Positions 35,413-42,394 of a stretch of 46,867 nt of DNA are shown here, one piece after another. The translations under genes were made by a program, and so were the position numbers. The notes under the pieces are model-generated. The model ran no database searches and had not been told where the DNA came from. It saw only the letters and a list, made by a program, of their open reading frames with translations. The first letter of the stretch is position 1. Each line of letters opens with the position of its first letter. The DNA is from Pseudonocardia sp. (lineage in GTDB: Bacteria; Actinomycetota; Actinomycetes; Mycobacteriales; Pseudonocardiaceae). Where the stretch lies: NCBI RefSeq assembly GCF_025965585.1, contig NZ_JAOPWR010000073.1, forward strand, positions 1-46,867, in the 5' to 3' direction.

Positions 35413-36444
35413 TCATGATTCCCACTGGGGAAATTCGTCCGGCGGCGGCACGTTCACCTCGGTGACTCGGTTGCGGTAGGCCACCAGGGCAGTCTGACCG
35501 CCGCGGCGCACCTTCACCACGACCTCTTCGGTGTTGTAGGGCTCACCCGGGTCGTAGCCGTGCGCCCAGGTGGCGAATGCCCGGATCGGGCCCGAGTGGG
35601 TGGCCGCGACGATCCGCTGGCCGTCCTCGCCTTCGGCGATCAGCCGGTGGAAGCCCCGCCAGAACCGGCGCACGCACAGCGCGGGAGGCTCGAAGTACAT
35701 CAGCGGGATGGTGAGCCACATGTGGATCGGGTCGGCCCCGCCCAGCTGCACGCGGTAGAACCGGTCGATCTCGACGAGCCAGCGCGGACGGTCCCCCACG
35801 GCCATCCGTTCCAGCTTCTCCATCGTGGCCTGGTACTGCCGGAACGCCGACGTGACGTCGCGCAGCCCGTCGGGGGTCCAGACGCCGAAGTTGCGCAGCT
35901 CCGGGATGGACTCCGGCTCGGACACCTCCGCCTTGCGCTGCCACTGGTCGAGCCCGTCGAGCATGCCGCGGTGGATCTGCTCGGCCGTCTGCCGCGCGCG
36001 GTTGGTGTCGGCGCAGACGATGCGGACCTTGTGGCCCTCCTTGAGGCTCTTCGACAGCGAGTGCCCGCGCTGGTGGGCCTGCCAGCCGCCCATCGGCGTC
36101 AGGCCGGCGTCGGTGGAGTAGCCCTGGGTGATGCCGTGGCGGATGATCCGGATCTCCGCGACGAAGTCCTCCGCCGCCTTACGCGAGGGCGGCGCGACGA
36201 TCTCCTTCTCCCGCGACGCCTCGGCGAAGTCACGCGTGAAGCTCTCGCCGTCGACCTGGATGACCGGCACCTCGGGCGAGGCGGCCCGCGCCCGGAACCG
36301 CCGCAGGTAGAGCGGCGTGGACGCGTCCTGGCCATCCGCGTCGTCAGGAGGGGCCGTCTTCGCGCCCTGGCGCTCCCGGTACTTCGCCAGGTAGTTGGGC
36401 GCCTCGTACCGGTCGATCTTGCGCGGGTCGTGAGGGGTGCTCAT
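35413..36444 (-). CDS. histidine phosphatase family protein
   Basis: 343 residues. A charged N-terminal region of about 95 residues precedes the phosphoglycerate-mutase fold. The phosphohistidine motif is RIIRHGITQGYS (Arg102, His103, Gly104), followed by LTPMGGWQAHQRG and CADTNRARQTAEQI, and the second catalytic His is in AATHSGPIRAFA. This arrangement is that of phosphatases of small phosphorylated molecules. ATG 36444 overlaps the stop of a catechol 2,3-dioxygenase gene (ATGA), so the two are made together. No usual meta-pathway step needs a phosphatase; with the aryl-kinase-like genes at 10-12.9 kb it hints at phosphorylated intermediates. Substrate unknown. Confidence 0.88.
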   Translation of the reverse strand: MSTPHDPRKIDRYEAPNYLAKYRERQGAKTAPPDDADGQDASTPLYLRRFRARAASPEVPVIQVDGESFTRDFAEASREKEIVAPPSRKAAEDFVAEIRIIRHGITQGYSTDAGLTPMGGWQAHQRGHSLSKSLKEGHKVRIVCADTNRARQTAEQIHRGMLDGLDQWQRKAEVSEPESIPELRNFGVWTPDGLRDVTSAFRQYQATMEKLERMAVGDRPRWLVEIDRFYRVQLGGADPIHMWLTIPLMYFEPPALCVRRFWRGFHRLIAEGEDGQRIVAATHSGPIRAFATWAHGYDPGEPYNTEEVVVKVRRGGQTALVAYRNRVTEVNVPPPDEFPQWES

Positions 36445-37370
36445 GAGTGCACCGTGAAGAACTTCTCGTTCACCTGGCGGTGGTAGTAGAAGATGGCGCG
36501 CCCCATCTCCTCCTCCGTCCACGTGATCGGCTCGAAGTCCGGGTCCACCCAGTAGCCGCCGGTGAACAGCTCGTTGCGGTTGCCCACCGGGTCGAAGAAG
36601 TAGGTGGTGTACCCGCGGGTGACGCCGTGCCGCGTGGGCGCCACGTCGATCGTCACGCCGTGGTAGGCCAGCGTGTCGGCGGCGTCGCGGATGCCGTTCC
36701 AGTCGTCCATCCAGAACGCGAAGTGGTGCAGCGCGCCGTTCGGGCCGGTGATGACGGCGATGTCGTGCGGGGTGTGGCTGCGCTCGAGGAACGCGGCGAG
36801 CTGGTGGCCGTCGTTGGCCACGATCTGCTCGGTGAGGCGGAACTCCAGGACCTCGGTGAAGAACGCCGTGAACGCCTCGACGTCCTCGGCCATGACGAAC
36901 ACGTGGTCCAGGCGCGGCGGCGCGATGCCGACGAGGCCCTGGGGCTTGGGCGGCGGGTTGGTCAGCGGCAGCATGTTGCCCAGCCGCTCCATGCCGTACA
37001 CGAGCTCGACGAGGTGGCCGGACGGCGACTCGAAGCGGATGGCCTCGCCCCAGCCCGGGCCCAGCTCACGGGCGGCGTAGCGCTTCACCGGCACGCTGAC
37101 GGCCTGCAGCTTGTCGGTGAAGTAGTCCAGGTCGCCCTGCTCGGCCACCTTGAACGACATGTGGTCCAGCCCGTAGGTGGGCGCCTGACGCAGGACGACG
37201 GAGTGGTGCTCGTGCTCGTCCCAGCACTTGAGGAAGACGCGGTCGGCGCCGTCCTTGGTGTCGCGGGCGGTCTCGACGAGACCGAGCACCTCGGTGTAGT
37301 AGGCGGTGCACAGCTCGAGGTCGGGGACGCGCACCTCGACGTGCTGCAGCCGCAGGATCCGATCAGGCAT
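36441..37370 (-). CDS. catechol 2,3-dioxygenase (extradiol, type I), copy 1
   Basis: 309 residues, two vicinal-oxygen-chelate domains, close in length to XylE. Iron ligands by position: H156 (PRLDHVFVM), H215 (GALHHFAFW) and E267 (NRNELFTGG). Second-sphere residues match XylE as well: H202, H248 (TRHGVTRG) and Y257. Cleaves a catechol next to its hydroxyls to a 2-hydroxymuconic semialdehyde. Its stop overlaps the histidine phosphatase start. Upstream lies a paralogue, separated by a 33-bp tandem repeat. Substituent preference cannot be inferred. Confidence 0.95.
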   Translation of the reverse strand: MPDRILRLQHVEVRVPDLELCTAYYTEVLGLVETARDTKDGADRVFLKCWDEHEHHSVVLRQAPTYGLDHMSFKVAEQGDLDYFTDKLQAVSVPVKRYAARELGPGWGEAIRFESPSGHLVELVYGMERLGNMLPLTNPPPKPQGLVGIAPPRLDHVFVMAEDVEAFTAFFTEVLEFRLTEQIVANDGHQLAAFLERSHTPHDIAVITGPNGALHHFAFWMDDWNGIRDAADTLAYHGVTIDVAPTRHGVTRGYTTYFFDPVGNRNELFTGGYWVDPDFEPITWTEEEMGRAIFYYHRQVNEKFFTVHS

Positions 37371-37383
37371 GGCCGTCCTCTCG

Positions 37384-37449
37384 CTGTATCGGTGATTCGA
37401 CCCTGCAAACAGGTCTCTGTATCGATGATTCGACCCTGTAAACAGGTCT
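37384..37449. repeat. two 33-bp tandem direct repeats between dioxygenase genes
   Basis: Units 37384-37416 and 37417-37449 differ at only two positions. Each contains a CCTG-YAAAC-AGG element (CCTGTAAACAGG in unit 2, nearly palindromic) and TATCGRTGATTCGA. They fill the 78-base gap between the two dioxygenase genes, ending at the stop codon of the upstream one. They may be paired protein-binding sites or a product of slippage. The length is a multiple of three. Confidence 0.9.
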
Positions 37450-38363
37450 CATGTGTGCATCCGCAGGAAGCGCTGCGCGACGACGTTCTCGTAGTAGAAC
37501 AGGCCCTTGCCGAACTCCTGCTCGGTCCAGGTGATGATCTCCTGGTCGGCCTCGGACCAGTACCCGCCGGTGAACACCTCGTTGCGGATGCCCAGCGGGT
37601 CGAAGAAGTAGATGGTGTTGCCGCGCGTGATGCCGTGGCGCGTCGGGCCCTGGTCGATCTGCACGCCGTTGTAGGCGAGCGTGTCGGCGGCCTTGCGGAT
37701 GTCGTCCCAGTCGTCGAGCCAGTACGCCCAGTGGTGCAGCGCGCCGTTCGGGCCGTTGACGATCGCGATGTCGTGCGGCGAGTTCGTCTTGCCGGCGAGC
37801 CAGACGCCGAGCTGGTGGCCGTTGCCGTCGAGCACCTGCTCGGTGAGGCGCAGCCCCAGCACGTCCTGGAAGAAGCGCGCGGACTCGCCCACCTCCTCGG
37901 CGTTGACCAGCATGTGGTCCATCCGCGGCGGGGCGATGCCGGGCAGGTCCGGCGGCGGCACGGGTGACGGGTTGTGCTTACCGAGGATGTTGCCGGTCTT
38001 CTCGACGTCCCAGACCAGCTCCATGATCTGGCCGGACGGCACCTCGAACCGGATCGACTCGCCCTGCCCGACCGCCTCCCCCTTGGAGACGCGGCTGACC
38101 TGGCAGCCGTAGTTGGCGAGCTTCTTCTCGTACTCGTGGAGGTCGTCCTCGGCCTCCACGCGGAAGGTGAAGGAGTCCATCCCGGTACGTGCGTTGCGGC
38201 GCATGCGCAGCGAGTGGTGGTCCTCCTCGTCCCAGCACTTGAACCAGACGGTGTCGTCGGTGCGCTGGACCTGCTGGAGGCCCATGACATCGGTGTAGTA
38301 GGCGGTGGCGAGCTCGAGATCCGGTGTGCGGACGTCGATGTGAGCGAGGCGGAGGATCCCCAC
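37449..38363 (-). CDS. catechol 2,3-dioxygenase (extradiol, type I), copy 2
   Basis: 304 residues from GTG 38363, with GGGAG nine bases before it. The frame continues far upstream but only as shadow. Ligands: His in PPRMDHMLVN, His in NGALHHWAYWLDD, Glu in GIRNEVFTGGYW; also TRHGITRG and TIYFFDP as in copy 1. The two paralogues are clearly diverged over the N-terminal domain (TDDTVWFKCWDEEDHHSL against DRVFLKCWDEHEHHSV) and may differ in substrate. First gene of the minus-strand unit that includes copy 1, the histidine phosphatase and IclR. A TAGCGT -10 (38410-38405) lies about 42 bases upstream. Confidence 0.94.
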   Translation of the reverse strand: MGILRLAHIDVRTPDLELATAYYTDVMGLQQVQRTDDTVWFKCWDEEDHHSLRMRRNARTGMDSFTFRVEAEDDLHEYEKKLANYGCQVSRVSKGEAVGQGESIRFEVPSGQIMELVWDVEKTGNILGKHNPSPVPPPDLPGIAPPRMDHMLVNAEEVGESARFFQDVLGLRLTEQVLDGNGHQLGVWLAGKTNSPHDIAIVNGPNGALHHWAYWLDDWDDIRKAADTLAYNGVQIDQGPTRHGITRGNTIYFFDPLGIRNEVFTGGYWSEADQEIITWTEQEFGKGLFYYENVVAQRFLRMHT

Positions 38364-38404
38364 GGCTATCAGCTCCCGGGGTTGGGTGGCTCCTTGACGC
38401 TGCG

Positions 38405-38459
38405 ACGCTAACCCGCCTAGCGTTCCGGAAGGAAGACCTACTGTTCCGCATATCAGAAC
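38405..38459. promoter_or_regulatory. divergent promoters with a GTTC-N9-GAAC operator candidate
   Basis: A TAGCGT -10 box for the minus-strand dioxygenase operon is at 38410-38405 and another for the plus-strand gene at 38418-38423, almost back to back. GTTCCG-CATAT-CAGAAC (38443-38459) is one mismatch from the perfect site at 40057 and lies where the plus transcript would begin, so a repressor there would block it. A palindromic TTCCGGAA also occurs at 38424-38431. Confidence 0.5.
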
Positions 38460-38471
38460 GGAGACGACACC

Positions 38472-39182
38472 GTGGCCGATCCGCTCGACATGCGCGCGGC
38501 CGTGGCCGACTACGTCACCGCCCTGCACCGCTCCTACCTCGCTCAGGCGGACACGTTCCCGCCCGCCGTACGTGGCCGGATGCCCCTGCTGGCAGGCCTG
38601 AGTTCGTCGACGCCGCCGCTGACCGTGGCCGCGGTCGGCGCGCGCAACCTGCACCTGCTCGCCACCCGCGAGGACCTGGGCCCGCTGCGCGGCCAGGAGG
38701 TCTCGCTGCCCGGCGAGCTTCCCGGCCTGACCTGGTCGCTGCGGTTCTACGACCCGGTCGTCGTCCCCGCGCTCGGGTTGATCGACGAGCGCGAGCAGCC
38801 CGCATACGCCGAGGTCAAGCACGCGCTGGGCCTGTCCACCGCCGTCTACCACGTGGTGGCGCAGCCCGGCTCGGGCCTGACCCCGCACCACGCCGGGCAC
38901 GTCGGCTCCGGGCTGGCGAGCAACGACTCGGCCGCGGCACGGGACTTCGAGACGATCCGCAGCCGCGTCCGCGGGCGGGAGAGCCTCGTCGACGAGCTGG
39001 TGGGCGCCGCGAGCGCCGGCCTCCCCAGAGCCCAGGCCCTGCTGGCGAAGGCCATCGCCCCGCACAATGCGGAGATCGACAAGCTGGTGGCCACGCCGAA
39101 CCCGGACCCGGACGAGATCCGCAGGACGCTCCTGGAATCGGTGGGCGGCAGACGCGACTGGACGCCGAAGGCCCCCGAATGA
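38472..39182 (+). CDS. protein of unknown function coupled to an IclR regulator
   Basis: 236 residues from GTG 38472, preceded by GGAG. I do not recognise the family. It is alpha/beta-like, with a hydrophobic core PLTVAAVGARNLHLLATREDLGPL, then TWSLRFYDPVVVPALGLID and PHHAGHVGSGLASNDSAAARDFETI; the His-rich PHHAGH segment could bind a metal. The C-terminal third is helical (DELVGAASAGLPRAQALLAKAIAPHNAEIDKL). Its TGA overlaps the ATG of the IclR gene, so the two are coupled, and it is divergent from the catechol dioxygenases. A sensory, accessory or enzyme role in the same pathway is likely by context only. Confidence 0.82.
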   Translation: MADPLDMRAAVADYVTALHRSYLAQADTFPPAVRGRMPLLAGLSSSTPPLTVAAVGARNLHLLATREDLGPLRGQEVSLPGELPGLTWSLRFYDPVVVPALGLIDEREQPAYAEVKHALGLSTAVYHVVAQPGSGLTPHHAGHVGSGLASNDSAAARDFETIRSRVRGRESLVDELVGAASAGLPRAQALLAKAIAPHNAEIDKLVATPNPDPDEIRRTLLESVGGRRDWTPKAPE

Positions 39183-39967
39183 CCGACGCGATGCTGTCCA
39201 CCGTGCGCAACGCCGCGCGGCTGCTCAAGGAGTTCCGGTCGCGGGAGGCTTCGCTCGGGGTGTCCGAACTGGCCCGCCGGCTGGATCTCGGCAAGTCCAA
39301 CGTCCACCGGCTGCTCACCACCTTGGTCGCCGAAGGGCTCCTGGAGCAGGAGTCCCGTACCGGCGGCTACCGGCTGGGCGTGGTGATGTTCGAGCTGGGC
39401 GAGGCGGTCCGGGTGCACCTCGACCTGCACGCCGCCGCCGGCCCGGTGCTCGCCCACCTGCGCGACCAGACAGGCGAGTCGTCGCAGGTCGGGGTGCTCG
39501 ACGGCGACGAGGTGGTCTACGTCGACCGGCTCGAGAGCGCCCACTCGCTGCGCCTGTTCACCGAGACCGGACGCCGCGTGCCCGCCCACTGCACGTCCAG
39601 CGGCAAGGTGCTGCTGGCCCACGCCCCCGAGCACGAGCGTGAGGCGTTCCTCGCCCGCCCGCTGGCCACGCTCACGCCGCACACCATCGTCGACGCCGCG
39701 GTGCTGCGCAGCGAGCTCGCCACCGTCCGCGCACGCGGCTGGGCCGAGGCGATCAACGAGCGGGAGATCGGGGTGGCCAGCCTGGCCGCGCCGATCCGCG
39801 ACCTGCACGGCGACGTCGTCGCGGCCGTCAGCATCGGGGCGCCGGTGGCGCGCTTCGGCGCGGTCCCCCGGCGGCGGTTCGCCCGCGCGCTGGTGGAGGC
39901 GGGCGAGGCCGTGAGCCGCCGCCTCGGCTGGACCGAGGAGTCGGCGGCGAGGGGCCGCGAGGCATGA
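39179..39967 (+). CDS. IclR-family transcriptional regulator (third)
   Basis: 262 residues from ATG 39179, overlapping the preceding stop (ATGA). Winged helix STVRNAARLLKEFRSREASLGVSELARRLDLGKSNVHRLLTTLVAEGLL and effector domain (QVGVLDGDEVVYVDRLES, RVPAHCTSSGKVLLAHAP, GVASLAAPI). It lies between the dioxygenase operon and the hydratase operon, both of which have GTTC-N9-GAAC sites in their promoters, so it is one of two good candidates for their regulator (with the IclR at 22487). Confidence 0.92.
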   Translation: MTDAMLSTVRNAARLLKEFRSREASLGVSELARRLDLGKSNVHRLLTTLVAEGLLEQESRTGGYRLGVVMFELGEAVRVHLDLHAAAGPVLAHLRDQTGESSQVGVLDGDEVVYVDRLESAHSLRLFTETGRRVPAHCTSSGKVLLAHAPEHEREAFLARPLATLTPHTIVDAAVLRSELATVRARGWAEAINEREIGVASLAAPIRDLHGDVVAAVSIGAPVARFGAVPRRRFARALVEAGEAVSRRLGWTEESAARGREA

Positions 39968-40056
39968 CAGCCACTCCGCTGACCACGGCGACGATGTCGT
40001 TCGCGGAGATCGACACGCGACGTCTGGGCCTTGACCATCGCGGCTCGGCCGCGCGC

Positions 40057-40073
40057 GTTCCGGTGAGCGGAAC
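40057..40073. promoter_or_regulatory. perfect IclR-type operator before the hydratase operon
   Basis: GTTCCG-GTGAG-CGGAAC is a perfect 6+5+6 palindrome 70 bases upstream of the hydratase gene's ribosome-binding site. The same or nearly the same 17-mer occurs at 22375-22391 and 22491-22507, including the GTSAG spacer, linking the two lower-pathway operons. Confidence 0.6.
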
Positions 40074-40142
40074 CACGGCGGTGACGGCCGGCCGCGTGGT
40101 CGACACGATCACACCAGTACCCCATCGACGAGGAGCTCCTGC

Positions 40143-40928
40143 ATGCCCGTGACCGATGCCCCGGCGAAGGCCAGGGCGCTCTACGACGCCCGCCGCAGCC
40201 GCGTGCCGATCGCCCCCTTCACCGACGACGACCCGAGCCTCGGCATGGCCGACGGGTACGCCGTGCAGAAGGAGCTCATCGGCCTGCTGCTGGCGGACGG
40301 CGACCGGATCATCGGCCACAAGGTCGGCCTGACCAGCAAGCCGATGCAGCAGATGGTGGGCGTCGACTCCCCCGACTACGGCCCGGTGCTCGCCTCCACC
40401 GTCTACCGCGACGGCGACACGATCCCGCTGGGCCGCTTCATCGCGCCCAAGATCGAGGCCGAGATCGTCTTCGTCCTGGGTGAGCGGCTGCAGGGCCCGG
40501 GCGTGACGGTGACGCAGGCGCACGCCGCCATCGCCGGTGCGGTGGCCGGGATGGAGATCGTCGACTCCCGCATCGCCGACTGGCGGATCAAGCTTGCCGA
40601 CACCGTCGCCGACCTCGCGTCCAACGGCGCGATGGCCACGTCCAGCCGCGTCGTCCCGCTCGACGGCATCGACTCCCGGCTGATCGGCATGACCCTCACC
40701 CGAAACGGCGACCTGATCGACACCGGGGCCGGCGCCGCCGCACTGGGCGACCCGGTGGCCGTCGTCGCCTGGCTCGCCAACGTGCTCGGCGAGAACGGGG
40801 TGGCCCTCGAACCGGGCCACCTGATCATGACCGGCGCTCTGCACGCGGCCGTGCCGATGCAGGCCGGCGACGTCTTCCGCGCCGAGTTCGACCGGCTGGG
40901 CCCGATCACGGTCCGGGTAGGAGCCTGA
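40143..40928 (+). CDS. 2-keto-4-pentenoate (2-hydroxypenta-2,4-dienoate) hydratase
   Basis: Adds water to 2-hydroxypenta-2,4-dienoate to give 4-hydroxy-2-oxovalerate, the aldolase substrate. 261 residues of the fumarylacetoacetase-like hydratase/decarboxylase family: MADGYAVQKELI, GHKVGLTSKPMQ, metal-ligand acids in IEAEIVFVLGE, GMEIVDSRIADWRI, ASNGAM and GHLIMTGALHAAVPMQAGD. ATG 40143 has GAGGAG before it. It is followed after one base by the paralogous decarboxylase; the two form a complex in the Pseudomonas pathway (DmpE/DmpH), so tight coupling fits. Confidence 0.95.
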   Translation: MPVTDAPAKARALYDARRSRVPIAPFTDDDPSLGMADGYAVQKELIGLLLADGDRIIGHKVGLTSKPMQQMVGVDSPDYGPVLASTVYRDGDTIPLGRFIAPKIEAEIVFVLGERLQGPGVTVTQAHAAIAGAVAGMEIVDSRIADWRIKLADTVADLASNGAMATSSRVVPLDGIDSRLIGMTLTRNGDLIDTGAGAAALGDPVAVVAWLANVLGENGVALEPGHLIMTGALHAAVPMQAGDVFRAEFDRLGPITVRVGA

Positions 40929-40929
40929 G

Positions 40930-41694
40930 ATGAGCATCGACACCACCGAGCTGGCGGGCCGGCTGACCAAGGCCGTCGCCGACCGGGCAGCGATCGACCA
41001 GCTCTCCGACGACGCCCCCGAGCTCGACCTCGCGGGCGGCTACGCCGTGCAGCGGGTGCTCCGCGACGAGGCCGGCCCGCTGGTCGGCTGGAAGTTGGGC
41101 GTCACGTCGCGGGCGAAGCAGGCGCAGGTCGGCGTCAGCGCTCCGGTCTTCGGGTTCCTCGCCGGCAGGAACGCCCTCGACCTCGGCGAGCCGCTGGACA
41201 CCTCGCAGCTCATCCAGCCGCGCTGCGAGCCGGAGGTCGTGTTCGTCCTGGGCCGCGACCTCGCGGGCCCGCACGTCACCGCGTCCGACGTGATCTCGGC
41301 GTCGTCCGGTGTGGCCGTGGGCATCGAGGTGCTCGACTCCCGCTTCCGGAACTACCGCTTCACGATGGCCGACGTCGTCGCCGACAACACCTCGGCGGGT
41401 CGGTTCGTCGTGGGCACGCCGGTGCCGCCCGCGGGCATCGACCTGCGTCTCGTCGGGGTGGTGCTGGAGAAGAACGGCGAGGTCGTGTCGACCGCGTCCG
41501 GCGCGGCGTCGCTCGGACACCCCGCGGCCGCCGTGGCCTGGATGGTGCGCACGATGGCCGCCGACGGCGAGGGCCTGCGCGCCGGCGACGTCGTGCTCTC
41601 GGGAGGGCTCACCGCGGCCGTGCCCGTCGCCCCCGGTGACGTGGTGGTCGCCTCGATCGACCGGCTCGGCACCGTCGAGCTGGGTTGCCGCTGA
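40930..41694 (+). CDS. dmpH: 4-oxalocrotonate decarboxylase
   Basis: Decarboxylates 2-oxo-3-hexenedioate to 2-hydroxypenta-2,4-dienoate, passing the product to the hydratase. 254 residues and the same fold as the preceding protein: LAGGYAVQRVL, GWKLGVTSRAKQAQVG, PRCEPEVVFVLGRDL, GIEVLDSRFRNYRF, ADNTSAGRFVVG and GLTAAVPVAPGD. The family-specific RNYRF and DNTSAGRFVVG segments match XylI/DmpH rather than hydratases. One base separates it from the hydratase stop. Downstream a repeat-bearing 64-base gap precedes the tautomerase. Confidence 0.92.
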   Translation: MSIDTTELAGRLTKAVADRAAIDQLSDDAPELDLAGGYAVQRVLRDEAGPLVGWKLGVTSRAKQAQVGVSAPVFGFLAGRNALDLGEPLDTSQLIQPRCEPEVVFVLGRDLAGPHVTASDVISASSGVAVGIEVLDSRFRNYRFTMADVVADNTSAGRFVVGTPVPPAGIDLRLVGVVLEKNGEVVSTASGAASLGHPAAAVAWMVRTMAADGEGLRAGDVVLSGGLTAAVPVAPGDVVVASIDRLGTVELGCR

Positions 41695-41705
41695 GCGGAG
41701 CTTGC

Positions 41706-41742
41706 GCAGCGAACATTCAGCACGGCAGCGAACAGTCAGCAC
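41706..41742 (+). repeat. 18-bp direct repeat upstream of the tautomerase gene
   Basis: GCAGCGAACATTCAGCAC (41706-41723) is repeated at 41725-41742 with one change (T to G), a 19-base period. It ends just before the AGAGGAGGAG ribosome-binding site. It could be a repeated binding site or a slippage product; it is in the transcribed spacer. Confidence 0.85.
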
Positions 41743-41758
41743 AGAGGAGGAGTTTGTC

Positions 41759-41962
41759 GTGCCGCTCGTTCAGATCACGCTCGCCAAGGGACGCACGCCC
41801 GAGCAGCTCGCCGCGCTCGGGGAGGCCGTCACCGCGGCCGTCCACGAGTCCATCGGGGCACCCGTCGGGAACGTGCGTGTCGTGGTGCAGCAGTGCGAGC
41901 CGGAGCTGTGGTTCGTCGGCGGGGAGTCGCTCGCCGACCTCAAGGCCTCTGGCAAGAGGTGA
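41759..41962 (+). CDS. 4-oxalocrotonate tautomerase
   Basis: Isomerises 2-hydroxymuconate to 2-oxo-3-hexenedioate. 67 residues from GTG 41759; after Met removal the chain starts PLVQITLAKGRTPEQLAAL, giving the catalytic Pro1 and the Arg near position 11. The later VRVVVQQCEPELWFVGGESLAD fits the 4-OT beta strand and active-site Trp. A strong AGAGGAGGAG site fixes the start. Its TGA overlaps the GTG of the Rieske ferredoxin gene. It completes the 4-oxalocrotonate branch with the hydratase and decarboxylase in one operon (XylH/DmpI role). Confidence 0.93.
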   Translation: MPLVQITLAKGRTPEQLAALGEAVTAAVHESIGAPVGNVRVVVQQCEPELWFVGGESLADLKASGKR

Positions 41963-42321
41963 CGCTCGTCCCGCTGGGCGAGGCGAACGGGCGGGACGCC
42001 TGGGTCGTCCGCGCGGACGACGGGCGCAGCTTCGCCGTCTTCGCGCTGGAGGACGGGCCGCGCGTCACCGACGCGGTCTGCCCGCACAACCAGGGCCCGC
42101 TGGAACAGGGCTGGGTGCGTGACGGGCAGATCGTCGTCTGCCCGTGGCACTGGTACCGCTTCGACGTCGACACCGGCGCGTGCGAGACCACCTCGCAGTA
42201 CGAGCTGGGCACCTACCCGGTGCGGGAGCACGACGGCGTCCTCGTGGCCGATGTGGGCGATCCGCCGCGGGCGCTGTCGTGGTCGGAGCGGCTACGGGCA
42301 CACTCCCACGGGGACGGCTGA
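41959..42321 (+). CDS. Rieske [2Fe-2S] ferredoxin
   Basis: 120 residues from GTG 41959, overlapping the tautomerase stop (GTGA); the earlier start in the frame would lie inside that gene. Cluster ligands: [12 protein letters not shown] and [13 protein letters not shown] (C-x-H ... C-x2-H). It carries electrons to a ring-hydroxylating oxygenase, or acts as the small subunit of a nitrite-reductase-like system in other contexts. The only oxygenase in the window is the Rieske protein at 13033, 28 kb away, and no reductase is seen, so the pairing is a guess. Last gene of the hydratase operon. Confidence 0.9.
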   Translation: MTLVPLGEANGRDAWVVRADDGRSFAVFALEDGPRVTDAVCPHNQGPLEQGWVRDGQIVVCPWHWYRFDVDTGACETTSQYELGTYPVREHDGVLVADVGDPPRALSWSERLRAHSHGDG

Positions 42322-42365
42322 ACCACCCCACGTTTGCCCCGTGAGGCGGGAGGGGAATGGTGGTT
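42321..42365 (+). terminator. hairpin after the hydratase-tautomerase-ferredoxin operon
   Basis: AACCACC (42321-42327) pairs with GGTGGTT (42359-42365), with inner CCCC/GGGG pairing possible. A third AACCACC copy follows at 42374-42380. It begins at the last base of the ferredoxin stop and could end the operon before the PEBP gene. Confidence 0.45.
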
Positions 42366-42394
42366 CGGTACGCAACCACCTGAGAGGACCCGTC

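Noticed and set aside
37085-38290. 401-codon frame over both dioxygenases and the tandem repeat
   Set aside because: Ser/Arg/Thr-rich shadow; the repeat merely keeps the frame open because its length is a multiple of three.
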